Below are positions 32,730 to 44,125 of a stretch of DNA of 64,000 nucleotides, piece after piece. The first letter of the stretch is position 1. Every line of letters begins with the position of its first letter. This stretch comes from Nymphaea colorata (Eukaryota > Streptophyta > Magnoliopsida > Nymphaeales > Nymphaeaceae): assembly GCF_008831285.2 (NCBI RefSeq), contig NC_045144.1, positions 15,921,858 to 15,985,857 of the forward strand. Reading direction: 5' to 3'. A program made the position numbers and the translations under genes. The notes beneath the pieces were generated by a model that saw only the letters and a list, made by a program, of their open reading frames with translations, was not told where the DNA came from and did no database searches.

Positions 32730-35700
32730 TATCATCCACATAAACAAGAATTATCACTATTGTCTCTTCAGCCCTTTTGATAAATACTGAGTTGTCTACA
32801 AGACTATGTTTGAATCATTTGTCTTCTAAACCAGTGCTTAGTTTTTGATGTCATGCATGAGGTGATTGTTTAATACCGTATATATACTTTTTGAGTTTGC
32901 ACACTAACTTTGGTTTTCCTTCTTGTGGGTGCCCTGGAGGTAATTGCATATATACTTCCTCGTTCAAATCACCTTGTAGAAATGCATTTTTCACATCTAA
33001 CTGAAACAGTTCTCAATTGAAATTGCAAGCAATAGATAAAATAATTCTGACAGTGTTTATTTTAACAATGGTAGCAAATGTTTCATCATAGTCCAAATCC
33101 ATGAGTTTGAGTGTAGCCTTTTGCTAAAAGCTGAGCTTTGTGTCGCTCTATGGTACCATCACTATGATACTTGGTTTTAAAAATTCACCTACAGCCAATT
33201 ACCTTCTTATCATTTGGTACTTGAACCAGTTCCCAAGTGTTATTTTTGTGAAGAGCATTTAGCTCTTCATTGATCGCTTCTACCCAACCACAGTTCTTCA
33301 TAGCTTCTTGATAGGAATTTGGATCAACAACTTTAGATAAGTATGCAACATGCTTGGATGATACTCGATCATAACATAGATCATGATTAATTGGAAATGT
33401 TTGAGTAGAATAAGGTAACATGGTCTTGCAAATACCTTGGAGGCTACCTGTCCCTTTGAGATCTTCTCACTGTAGTCTCTATAATTGAATTTTGGATAGC
33501 TTCATCCTCATTAGAAACACCATCATCAGCATCACCTTCATATGTCATCTCATTAAGGCCTGCTTGTGGTTGAGGTGAAGCAATAAACACATCAAACTCT
33601 TTGTAGTCCTCTATTGTAGGTGTAGCATTAAGGTTTAATGATTCTCTCTTTCACTCGACGGCCTTAAAGAATGGTTCCTGCTCATCAAAACAAATATCTC
33701 GTGAGATCAACACTTGGTTGGTTTCTAAAGTGAAGCATTGATATCTTTTTTTTTTTATGAAGAATGCCCCAAGAAGACACACCATTTGGCTCTTTGACTT
33801 AACTTATCAAATCATTTGCATTTGACAAAAACTACATGCCCAAAAGTCCTTAAGTGTGCAATTTTGATAGGTTTGTGCATAGGAATTTCCATTAGAGATT
33901 TATTATTCAAATGTCTTAAAGGAAGCCTGTCTATAATATAACTTGCTATCATAATTGCATCACTCCAAAACCTTTTTGGTACTGACATTTGGAATAGTAA
34001 TGAGCGAGTTGTTTTTAACAGATGTATATTTTTTCTCTCAGCCACACCGTTCTGTTGGGGAGTATTCACACATGCAAATTGATGAGTAATGCCATGCATT
34101 TTTGTGAAATTGATCAATTTTTTTATTTTTGTAAAGTTCCATTGTTTGATCTCAAGATCTTCACACAAGCATTATACTGAGTTTCAATCATCCTAAAAAA
34201 CTCACAAAACTTTTAAAAAAAACTTCATTTTGAGATTTCAGTAGGTACAACCATGTCATTTTAGAACCATCATCAATGAAAGTCACATAGTAACGATATC
34301 CACTATAAGAATTAATAAGCGCAAGGCCCCAAACATCAGAATGCACTAACTCAAACAAAGTGTTAGTATGATTTTCTATAGTACCAAATGGTAATCTAAA
34401 CATCTTGGCAAATTTGCAAATGTCACACAGCTGCAAATTAGAAACTAACTCAGACATTAGAACTTTCAAAGTTTGACTTGACACATATCCAAGGGGCCAC
34501 TGCCATAACTCTTTATTTGATTTAGAATTTGTGACCAGTGCACTACTTCTATTGTCCAGCCAATAAACGTCGCGGCGTAATTCTCCTTTACCAATCATCT
34601 TCCTCGTCGCAATGTCCTGAATAATCACATTAGTTGAAGAGAAAGTAACACAACAATTAAGTTCTATTGTAAGTTTTGTATAGATATCAAATTAGAATTC
34701 AAATCTGGCATGTGCAAAATTTTGGAGCTAATAGGCTGATTTAAAAATGACATTTTACCAATACCACTCACATGCATAGAAGACCCATTTGCTATAGTAA
34801 CAGATTTATCAATATTAAGAGTGGAATAGTTTCTGAGTAGATACCGATCCATGGTCATTTGGTCACTCGCCCCAGAGTCCAACACCCAAGTATTAGAAAA
34901 CATACCTTTGGGGTTACACAGAGTGGAATTGCTTGCTGATGCAGCACGGCTACTTGCTTGATAGACATGTGTTTTAGCAATTCTGGATCTTTTTCAAGAC
35001 AGCTGTAACATCATTAGTCTCTTTAGATTTGGTAGCAGCCACTTTTGCCGAAGATGAAGTTTCTCTAGATTTTTCAAACGGTGACTTCTTAGGTTCTAAT
35101 CTCCCATACAAATCCCAACATCGCTCGTGCAAGTGTCCCTCCTTTTTAAAATAAGTGCAAACTCTCTTCATTTTTTCCTTTCCATTTATTAAACCCACTC
35201 TGTCTCTTAACAGCCACAAAAGCAACTTTATCATCAGATTCTTCCCCCTTTGGCAGCGAGAGAATCAGGACCTGCTTCCTTGATTCATCACTCATTAATA
35301 AAGAACAAATGGTGGATAATGACGGCAGTGATGCATGCATAAAAATCTACTGCCGTATTGGTTCATATTTTGTACCAAGACTATTAAGCAATTGAAAGAT
35401 TTTTTGCTACTCACATAAACAATCTTTGGTTTGCAAACTTTCAGTCATATCAACTAAGTAATATAACTCGTCTCACAACCCTTGAAGATCACTAAGATGT
35501 TCACCGAAACAGGTTTTCTGATCTTTCCTTATACTTTAAATTTTTTTTAACAAATGAAACATCCTTGCAATATTGTTTTTCTCACTATACAGCTCTTTGA
35601 CCTTTTTCCAAATTTGTGCAGCAGTTTCAGCAAAGAAAAAACCTTGTTGAATTCTCGGTTCCATAGAATTCATCAACCAAGACATGACCATGTGATTGGT

Positions 35701-35931
35701 CATCTTCCACTCCTTGTAAAAGGAGCTATTCTCGTCTGGTTTTGGGAGGTCACCAGTAACATATTCAAGTTTTGATTTTCCACTCAAAAATAACATTGTT
35801 GATGTTGACCATGCAAGATAATTTATCCCATTGAGAAGCACGGACATGATTTTAATAGTAGGATTGTGTTGCTCTTGAACAACAATCTTCTCAATGACTC
35901 GATTGTTACCTGTTTCAGCCACGATGCTCAC
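32730..35931 (-). pseudogene. Copia gag, protease, integrase and N-terminal reverse transcriptase
   Basis: Read right to left: gag at 35931-35536 (ILLNG-type VLLNGINYLAWSTSTMLFL, ending at a frame break); a zinc-knuckle-like CTYFKKEGHLHERCW near 35150; protease with VLDSGASDQM at 34903-34664; GAG-pre-integrase and integrase at 34628-33812 (CDICKFAK, HSDVWG, FIDDGSKMTWLY, TPQQNGVAERKN, though the second aspartate block is disrupted); start of the reverse transcriptase at 33421-33185 (NNTWELVQVPNDKKVIGCR). Frames change at least five times, so no polyprotein can be made. Confidence 0.87.
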
Positions 35932-36612
35932 GAAGATGAGAATAAGGAGATCAGGTCTGCTCAGACGTCATCTAGGACCAGCAAACACTCATCGAATTTT
36001 AAAAAATGACCTCCAACTTGGAAAAATCTGAAAATTGGACAGGAACTCACTGACGGGGTGAGGAGTGGACGCCCCAAGTTTCATCTCCAAATGAGCACTA
36101 GAGAGAAATCATGTGAAGGTTTCTTCTCGCCTTCTGGTTGTTCCTTAGGTTCGCAGGAAGCTTCAGAAACCTGCGGTACTTCTAAAATCCACCGTTTTTT
36201 ACAGGATCATCAAAATCTGAAAATTGGTCCAAAAATAGTAGACACCAACCCGAATCCAACGCCATCTTGCTCAACCCTTGAATCGACCCCAAAGAGGAAT
36301 GTGTGAGAGAGAAAGTCATGCCTAGACAGAGTCGTAGGAAAATTTCCAGCAATAGACAGTCGTTCAAAAATTTGTATCTCCGCAACGACTGCTCCAAAAA
36401 ATCTGAAATTTGGCAGGGAGAATCCTGAGATGCAGATGATTCTAATGAGCCTATGCTCAATGTTTTCCGACACCGGAGCTGACAGCGTCGGTCACCGGAA
36501 TCCAGTGAAGATTCAGAGTTGGTGTGTTTGCTCGACTCCTCGACAAAAGTACACAGGAAGCTCTCTCAAACTTAGGATCAAAGCCCCAACAACCTCAGCG
36601 AAAATGCTAAAC

Positions 36613-36624
36613 GCTCTGATACCA
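36613..36624 (-). other. Primer-binding site, tRNA-iMet type
   Basis: Minus strand reads TGGTATCAGAGC, an exact match to the usual plant copia PBS, directly next to the LTR at 36625. Confidence 0.92.
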
Positions 36625-36937
36625 TGTTGAAATAAGAGAGAAAGAAGGACAGAGCAAACACACAAAGCTTAATGTGATTCGGCCTGATCAATGGCCTACG
36701 TCCACACACAAGACAGCACAATGGCTACTTTCACACACTAATAACAATGAGTTCTTTTACAGGTGAGAGAACAAAAAACTTCACACACCTCCACCATGAA
36801 AGAACTGACCAAAGGAAGGAGATGATAACTGTCCAAAAATAACTGCCGACATAAAAATAAAAAACCAGAAAATGAGACACGTCCTCATAAAAATAACTTT
36901 TCAAAAAAGGGACGTGCATAAAACCCTTTCTTCAACA
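36625..36937 (-). repeat. 5' LTR of the interrupted copia
   Basis: Partner of 25739-26050 with the same TG...CA ends, followed by the target duplication CCTCT at 36938-36942. Confidence 0.93.
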
Positions 36938-36942
36938 CCTCT

Positions 36943-38037
36943 TATATATAAATACTTGATAATCACTTTTGTCCTTAATTATGCGTTTCCCAAGATGTGA
37001 GAACACCCTCTTTTCTCTGCCTCCAATGTCCATAACTGTTTTGGGACCTTGATGCATGATCTATGGTACACCCTTCAACTCATGAACCTGAGGACTTATC
37101 ATCAGCTCAACTAACTACACTATGCTCTTTGGGGCACTTCCATGCTCAATTGCTACTAATTAATGTAATGTGAAAACTGGCAAGTTTTATGTGCCAGCCG
37201 GCTACGCATCCATGTTGGTCACCCAGCTTATGTCATGTCATGCCTAATTGAAATGAAATCTAAATCTAGCAGTTTGAGTCGAGCATAATCTGGCCACTTT
37301 ATATATAACTGAGCCAAGAACCAATTCATTACAATCAGGTTTACTTTAAATATTATATAATATATCTTGTAGTTGTTGTTTTATAATGAAAAAATTTGTG
37401 GTGCCAACAGAGTTGCAGTTCGTCACCGCACACCCACCTCTAGCTTTGTCCGGTGCCGACCTTTGTTAACACAATTAAGGAAACTTTCACCTTGTGTGAG
37501 GAGCGAGGAGTCAGTGCACCCGTACATGCATAAAATCTAACTTGAATCATGACATTTAGTTTATAGAAGGTTCGAGCTTTCACTCTATTTTTGAACATTC
37601 TTTTTTTACGTTTTTGAATGAAAAACTACATCTTCATATCCAATAAAAGATTTCATATTTAAAGTAATGTTTTATAATGCTTATAAATAAGATTTTGTAA
37701 TTAGAGCTCTCAACCAACCATTTAAATTTTTTAGTTTATACAACCTGTTTAGATATCTTAAGTTAATATATAATTTTATCATTAATGTTTATGCAGGGGA
37801 AAGAAACTGTCTTCAGCATGAAACGCCCTTATACCACCAAGATTTTAGCTGGCTTTGAGGCCGGGATTGACCAAGGTCATACCCTTATACCACCAAGATT
37901 TTAGCTGGCTTTGAGGCCTGGATTGACCTATGGTACACTCTTCAATTTGAGTGTCGCACTTACCATTGCAGTCTAGAAGAACAACGCACCACAATGTGAA
38001 CTGTCTTGCCACCTCGTTGTGTTATGACCCTTGAGGC
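36943..38037. other. Intergenic DNA with a 56-bp tandem duplication
   Basis: No gene. CCCTTATACCACCAAGATTT...GCTTTGAGGCC.GGATTGACC occurs twice in tandem (starts 37826 and 37882, period 56). Confidence 0.6.
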
Positions 38038-38150
38038 AAAATTTTGGACCATTTCTCTATTTCTGTATCATCCTTGCGCATTTCTGTATCATCCTTGCGC
38101 AGGAGCCATGCTAATATTCTTTGTGGTGTTCCAATTTTTCGAACGTCTCC
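38038..38150 (-). pseudogene. U6 snRNA pseudogene with an internal 21-bp duplication
   Basis: On the minus strand it reads, in U6 order, AAATTGGAACACCACAAAGA, ATATTAGCATGGCTCCTGCG, CAAGGATGATACAGAAAT and GAGAAATGGTCCAAAATTTT. It thus contains the near-invariant U6 blocks: the ACAGAGA region (degraded here to CACAAAGAA), the TTAGCATGG...GCGCAAGGATGA core, and the GAGAAATGGTCC 3' stem followed by Ts. A 21-bp unit is duplicated (38060-38080, 38081-38101). The 5' hairpin is missing, the ACAGAGA box is altered, and no upstream sequence element is visible, so this is a pseudogene and not a working spliceosomal RNA gene. Confidence 0.88.
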
Positions 38151-38164
38151 AAAGAGATTATATA

Positions 38165-38330
38165 TATGATTACTTTACAAACACGTAACCACTTTGTTCA
38201 GCTAGCCCACTGGTTCTACACATTCCCTAACTAGAACTAATAATTTATTTCTATCAATATCCTCTTTAACTTATTTGCTAACGAATAGTCAAAATAAAGG
38301 GAAAAACTAAAAGGTAGGGCTCCCACAGTG
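38165..38330. repeat. Dioxygenase upstream region, copy 2 (gene body absent)
   Basis: ATTACTTTACAAACA..., AGCTAGCCCACTGGTTCTAC, TTTGCTAACG and AAATAAAGGGAAAAACTAAA match the blocks at 10520-10720 in order. No dioxygenase exon follows before copy 3. Confidence 0.6.
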
Positions 38331-39509
38331 AGAGTCAACTGACATTTTTTGAAACGAAGTAAATAATACCAATCGGAATGAATGTTTTTCTTATTTCAAA
38401 GAAAATATATAAGAAAAAGAACCATTTTATAAACAGCATCATCTTGCACTAAGGGATTGGTCCCAATTTTCTGACAGCATGAATATTTCATTAATAGCAG
38501 TAAACAAATAATTGCCCCAATTTGAAGCTCACATGCAGCACAATATGTAGCTTGCATGCAACCTCAAAGTGGAAACCGAACTTCTGACTTGAGATGGGTC
38601 CCGATTCTTTAAATGTGACGCACTTCATGGGCAGCGTGGATTCCTGTTCATGGAAACTCCAGAAAAGAGAACACTCTGTCCTTAATGTTCCAGCTGGAAC
38701 GGAAAGAACAAACACAAATAGCCCGGAGACCGGGCCACATTAACTCCCCTCGAATGGATGTTCCTGTTAAAAAGGGAGTCTCCTCATAATCAGCAAACCC
38801 GTGGTTCGGACTCGGATTGGTAGTTGATCGGGTCACTAGGTCTGGTCAACTTGGTTGAGTGAGGTTATGAATTTTTTAATGTATTTTTACTGCAACCGAG
38901 TCGGGCGATTCCAGGCAAGTCAGGGCGATTCCAGGCGAGTCAGCGGTTCCTTTAGCAGCGCCTCTATTTCAAGATTGACATTCTTCAATACCATCATCCT
39001 CCAAGACTCAAACTAAGGATATGTATTCAAAATTAATGTGTTATTGACTTATATGTTCAAACTGGTAGCACTGCTTTAGCTTGAAAGAATCAAGAAATGG
39101 CAACTGCATGGGAACTCAAACCTTTAACTGCTAGTCAGCAGTTCCGTTAGTAGCGCCTTCAAGTCTTTGATTAACATTCTTCAATACCATTATCATCCAA
39201 GACTCAAACTAAGGACGTGGTTACTGTCATTCTTCAAGACTCAAACTAAGAACGTGGTTCTAAGAAATTCATGAATCTCAACTCAAAGGAAAGGGAGTTT
39301 AACTTGGACATATGAAATTTAAATTCCAAGATTTATGAATTTATATTGTAATCTTTGCATTTTTGAAATGTAATTTCACATTCTTTTAAGAGATCAAGAT
39401 TTCAAAATTTGAAGAACTATCGGACTCAAGGCTTACACAAACCCCATATTCTAGACCATATAGTAGGTGACATAGCAGCTTAGGATTCTAAGCTGTCCGG
39501 TCCAAATCC
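38331..39509. other. Intergenic DNA with a diverged 95-bp duplication
   Basis: No gene. A block with TTAGTAGCGCCT..., ATTCTTCAATACCAT and CCAAGACTCAAACTAAGGA occurs near 38945-39022 and again near 39130-39220, with a further short echo near 39231. GATTCCAGGC(A/G)AGTCAGG is tandemly repeated near 38908-38941. Confidence 0.55.
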
Positions 39510-39517
39510 ATAGCTGG

Positions 39518-39714
39518 CAGGGGTGGAGGGAGGGGGGGGGGCGCCTAGGCCATGGCCCGCCCCGAGCTAGCTGGAAAAAAAAATTTACATTAGGAAAATA
39601 AAAAAATTTTAGTTGTTCAATGTAGTTTTTTTATTTAGGTTTAATTTGGTCCTACCCAAATTTGAGGTTGGATTATTTGGCCCGTCCCTAAACGAAATCC
39701 TGACTCCGCTCCTG
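39518..39714. mobile_element. hAT MITE (197 bp) with perfect 8-bp target duplication
   Basis: Starts CAGGGGTGGAGGG. The complement of its end starts CAGGAGCGGAGTC. ATAGCTGG flanks it exactly at 39510-39517 and 39715-39722. It has a run of about 12 G near 39530. It belongs to the CAGNGGNGGAG terminal family that also appears at 13625-13788. Confidence 0.85.
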
Positions 39715-40441
39715 ATAGCTGGTTGAATTGATGGAGTGGTGTAAGGCTGGTTGTCATTTCAATTTTTATGAATGTTACTTGTAGAGTGCAAACAGTAGAT
39801 ACACTATGATTTGTTAACCGGTGTCATGCTCTTCACTTAGATCTCAAAGCAACATTAGACTCCATGAATACGAGAAAAGGAAGAAGGGCAATCCCCACAT
39901 ATATATATCAATTGCATGTCTCTAGAGGACTAGATAAACTAGAGTGGACTATATGTATAGTATTATATATATATAATATTAAAATTATAGGAAAACTCAC
40001 CTTCTCTGCATGCCAGTGGGACACCCCTGCCCCCTAATACCTGCCACGGTCCTCTAGCTGGTGGGCCCACGAAGACTGGGCAATATGGAACGGGACAGAA
40101 AAGGACTTGGCAGGGTTGACCTGAAGTTGTGATTTTTCCCCCAAATTCATAAAAGATAGATTTGACAGAAATGACAGTAGAAACATGGGTTTTACACACT
40201 AGCATAATAGCATATTCATAATAGAATCCAGGAGAATCAAGTTTAATTTTTACAAATTTAGGAAGTTTGATATTCTTACTCGCTGGATTCCATCTAGTCC
40301 TCTTTGCTAGAACCTCAAATGCAAGGTAAAAAAGAGAGAGAGAGACGTTGAATCCCCTACCTATCAGTCCACATGTCACAAAAATGCCTTGTCTTCACTG
40401 TTTTCTAGTTCATTCACCAATTCCTTCACCACTAGTCACTG

Positions 40442-40442
<1 letters not shown>

Positions 40443-40479
<37 letters not shown>
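40443..40479. repeat. (TA)n microsatellite
   Basis: An uninterrupted TA run of about 36 bp upstream of the pseudogene exon. Confidence 0.95.
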
Positions 40480-40714
40480 CAACGTGAATCATGACATTTT
40501 TTGTTTGTTCAAGCATTCTTTTGAAACATTTTGTACTTTTTTTAAGATACTTATATAAAAATTAAAGTTCTGTTAATGTATATAATAAGAAATTGTGAGG
40601 GCTTAACCGACCATTTAAATTTTTAGATTTCTAGACCCTTGTAATTTAGACGTATCAAGATTATATAATTTTTATATTAATTTTCATAGTGTTAAATATA
40701 AAGATTGCATTCAC

Positions 40715-40890
40715 ATAATTACTCTAGAAGCATGTGGTCCACTGATTCTACACACTTCTTACCTAAGAATAATAATTCATGTTACCATATGTTCTTTTTC
40801 TTGCCCATTTGCTAAATAAAGTTAAATAAAGTGAGACACTATAAGAGGCACTGTTTGATTACCTTGGATTTTTTACTTTGAGGGTCTGAT
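40715..40890. repeat. Dioxygenase upstream region, copy 3
   Basis: CCACTGATTCTACACACTTC, CATTTGCTAAATAAAG and GATTACCTTGGATTTTTTAC follow the same order as 10520-10720. It precedes the pseudogene exon at 41059, as copy 1 precedes the intact gene. Confidence 0.65.
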
Positions 40891-41058
40891 TGGAGCTGAT
40901 CACCTTTAAAATGCGGATTTACAAATTTATGGTGTAATTTTTTGTATTTTTTAAATGTAAGGTTTCATATGTATGAGCCTATTGAATTGTATAAAAACGT
41001 GCACAATCACTCTTAAATCTTCTCATTTAGTTTCTTTATTTTTCTGAGAAGAAGGGTC

Positions 41059-41271
41059 ATGGAGAGCTTAGGTTCATCTTTACGGGTTCCAAACGGTCAA
41101 GAACTAGCGACGCAAAACATTTCCACCGTTCCGGACAGATACATCCGCCGCGGCAGCGATGGGATCCCAAGCATTCCGATCATTGATTTTCAGTCCCTGT
41201 TTGATGGAGAATCTGCCCCGTCCAAGAGGGAGAGGCTTCACCATGCTTGCAAGGAATGAGGCTTCTGTCAG
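41059..41271 (+). pseudogene. Dioxygenase exon 1 pseudogene
   Basis: A near-copy of exon 1 of the gene at 11394 (MESLGSSLRVPNGQELATQN..., IPSIPIIDFQSLFDGES). It lacks eight codons after RYIR. The conserved tryptophan codon in ACKEWGF is TGA (41257-41259), and the exon ends at an intact CAG|GTTAAT donor at 41271. Sequence just after the donor still resembles intron 1 of the intact gene. No exons 2-4 are found downstream to 43 kb. It is a truncated tandem duplicate that can produce at most a 66-residue peptide. Confidence 0.9.
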
Positions 41272-42004
41272 GTTAATTTTCACTATGTTATACATATATT
41301 CTGATTAGTACCATATGTATACTCAAATACGTACATTTTCTCCGCTTTATTGATGTCCTATTTCTTTTTCCCATATACAGGTGACGAGCATGATCTCTAA
41401 AACCAAAAAACATAAAAAAAACATAAAAATGTGCAAAGGAAAGACAAGTCAAGGAGAAAAAGGCGACAACTGTATTTTAGTCTTCTTGCATTAATTAACA
41501 ACTTTTCTTCTGATTTTCTCCGCTTCCATCCATTTTCGAATAATCAATGGCAAAATCAATGGCCAAGAAGATTCCATCTAGCACATAAGTGTTTAGTACC
41601 TACCTATATATATGCATAAGAAACCGGTAGGTGCTACACACTTAAATGTTTGACATATAAAGAATAATTACAGCTCTTGATTTTTGGAGATAGGTAGTTA
41701 CGAAAGAAAAAAAAAATGAAAAAGGTGATAGACATTTTCATAATCTTAGTTCACACTTTTTTCTTTGTTTTTTCTTCTCCACTACCAATCTAAAAAAAAG
41801 ATCAAGAGCTGAAATTGTTTGTTTTTTTGCCTTTGTAACATCTTAAGTATCTCGTACCTACCAGTCTCTCTCTCTCTCCCTCTCTCTCTACATATGTATT
41901 TGTGTGTGTATATATTGAATAAAAAGACATGAACCTGAGAAAAATAAGTGTATTTTGTGTTTTGCAAATAAAAAGCACATGAAAGAGTGAAAATATAAAA
42001 TATA

Positions 42005-42053
<49 letters not shown>

Positions 42054-42526
42054 CTCAAAGGGCCTTAATGTAGCAGGTCAGGTTGATGGACAGTTAGAGG
42101 GCCTATTATCAATTTGATTCCCACAAGTTGGGTTTTTTCTTTCTCTCTTTCTTTAACATGATCTGAATGCAGGTTTTTATTCCTCTCTTTCGCATATAGT
42201 ACGGGTAATCACATACTGAAGTTAGCTGAGAATTTGGAATTGTTCATTTTCTAGTTTTATTGACAATTGACATGAGGAGAGTGGAACAGAGCAAAGAGAG
42301 AGAGAGAGACAGTGGCAAGCCACGTGCACCAGCCCACAAAATTTACTCTATTTACATATAGAAACTATTTATTTTCATTTTTTGAGGGACGAGTGTTCCT
42401 TAAAGTTTCAAGAACTGACAAATTATTAACTAACACTTTCTATCATAAAACATGCGCTTTAATGGGCTTAATAATCTTTAGTGGAATTGTTGCGAGCTAG
42501 TTCAAGTGTCAATTTTCATGTACTTT

Positions 42527-42587
<61 letters not shown>

Positions 42588-43070
42588 GTCACGCCTGAGG
42601 CCTCTTTTAGGCTTGGGCTCAAGACTGAGATAAAAAGCCAATGGGATACCTGGCCCGATGCCCACTCTATTGACCGCTTCAATTAATGACTAACTGGAAG
42701 AATACAAAAAGCACGACCGGCCAATGAAGAGAAAAGTGAAAAAAATTAGCTCCTTGTTATGGACTTTCCTATTCCAGAGTTGGATCGTGCATGTGCCGTT
42801 TTCTCTTTGAGAATCTAGAGCCAAGGTTAAAGATCTCTTTCGTTTTTTTCCTTATCTTTAAACACTTCACTCGCTACCAATCAGGGAGAAAAATTCAAAG
42901 CAACATTGCAATGAATTTTGCATGCGCTCTTGTAATACAGTGCTCAAATATATGCAAAACTGATCAGCTTGAGTTTTGATCTGTTTGATGTTCACAGTCC
43001 ATGACCCACATTCAAACTATTGGAGCGTGAAGCCTGATTCCAATTTCATAAACTTCCACAATTCCTCCGG
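41272..43070. other. AT-rich intergenic DNA with microsatellites
   Basis: Former intron 1 similarity fades after about 41320. There are (AT)n runs at about 42006-42050 and 42531-42583, and CT/GA runs near 41863-41890 and 42295-42310. A small piece near 42588-42665 (GCCTGAGGCCTC..., GGCCCGATGCCCAC) resembles GC-rich hAT-like ends. No gene is recognised. Confidence 0.5.
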
Positions 43071-43358
43071 ATCTAACTTGCAAGGACATTAAATGCCAAG
43101 AATTTTTTAAGGGCATTATTGTAATTTTATCATTTTGTGGTTTTCTCTTCGGCTCCATGCTTGCATATCTAACTTGCAAGGACATTAAATGCCAAGAATT
43201 TTTTAAGGGCATTATTGTAATTTTATCATTTTATGGCATTGCCTTGGATTCCATGTTTGCATATCTAACTTGTAAGGACATTAAATGCCAAGAATTTTTT
43301 AAGGGCATTATTGTAATTTTATCATTTTATGGCGTTGCCTTGGATTCCATTTGCTTAG
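43071..43358. repeat. 96-bp tandem repeat, three copies
   Basis: Starts at 43071, 43167 and 43263. Each reads ATCTAACTTG.AAGGACAT, then AATTTTTTAAGGGCATTA and TTTTATCATTTT.TGG. The third copy ends at the edge of the inverted-repeat element at 43358. Two open frames here on either strand only reflect the repeat period being a multiple of three. Confidence 0.95.
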
Positions 43359-43522
43359 GTTGTGTTTGATTACCGCGAATCTCAGATCTATGGTTTTGAG
43401 GTCTCAAACCTCCTCCCTCCGCCAACCCAAAAAACAAAAAATCAAAATCCATGCTTTTTTCAAAATAGCAAGAATTTGAGATCCGTGTTGGGGTGGATGT
43501 TGATTTCAGCTATCGTAGATTT

Positions 43523-43960
43523 TGTTGAATGGTTTGACGTCGCAACGCAAGTCTGACCCAAATCTTGTAGCAGCGGAAGTTGCACGTTCGGAGGTTGAAC
43601 GTCGTCTCCTTTGTTAGGTGTTCTCCACAACCAAGTGCAGCAGTCACGAACGGTTACCTCTGTAAAGGAGAGAAACAGAACCAGTGCAAGAGAAGGAGGA
43701 AGAAGCAGGCGTTAGTTTTAGGGGTTTGCTTCCAAGGGGCTTCTCACAGTCAGTTTTTATTTTCAAGAGAGCTTGCTAGGAATATATAGTCCAGCCCCTT
43801 AGGTTTTTCCCAAACCCTAGCTGCAGCTACTTGGGAGATTCTTTAAGAGGAGATTTAGATGACGTGTGTAGCTTTATCTCCCCACAACTTTTGAGTAAAT
43901 CTTGTAACTGCAGGGCAGTTACGAGATATCTGGATAGGGCTCAATGGCCACTATCCAACA
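43523..43960 (-). repeat. 3' LTR of the younger copia
   Basis: 438-bp TG...CA LTR bordered inside by the polypurine tract at 43961-43970. Confidence 0.95.
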
Positions 43961-44125
43961 TCTCCCACTTGGCCATGAGACCGCCAATTTCCTTCCACTC
44001 TATGTGGGTTTTCTATATTCAATTTGTTACGTGGTTTTTCTTAATTGGCTTATCCAACGTAACCTAAGCCTTTTTCAAGGATTACAGCGAGGTTTTTCAT
44101 TCAATGGTTTTTCCTTCGCAACCTT

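Larger units (their letters stand above)
25739..36937 (-). mobile_element. Ty1-copia retrotransposon, interrupted by a PIF/Harbinger element
   Basis: LTRs at 25739-26050 (312 bp) and 36625-36937 (313 bp) both start TGTTGAAATAAGAG and end TTTCTTCAACA. They differ at about 19 positions by my count (roughly 6%). The 5-bp duplication CCTCT flanks the element (25734-25738 and 36938-36942). The primer-binding site lies at 36613-36624 and the polypurine tract at 26051-26060 (minus strand GAGGGGGAG), so the element reads right to left. Removing the 26968-32726 insertion leaves about 5.4 kb, a normal copia length. The coding sequence is broken. Confidence 0.95.

Noticed and set aside
38038-38150. Functional U6 snRNA gene
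   Set aside because: Altered ACAGAGA region, missing 5' hairpin, 21-bp duplication and no upstream sequence element.
43012-43369. Open frames on both strands with an internally repeated peptide
   Set aside because: Produced by the 96-bp tandem repeat, whose period is a multiple of three.
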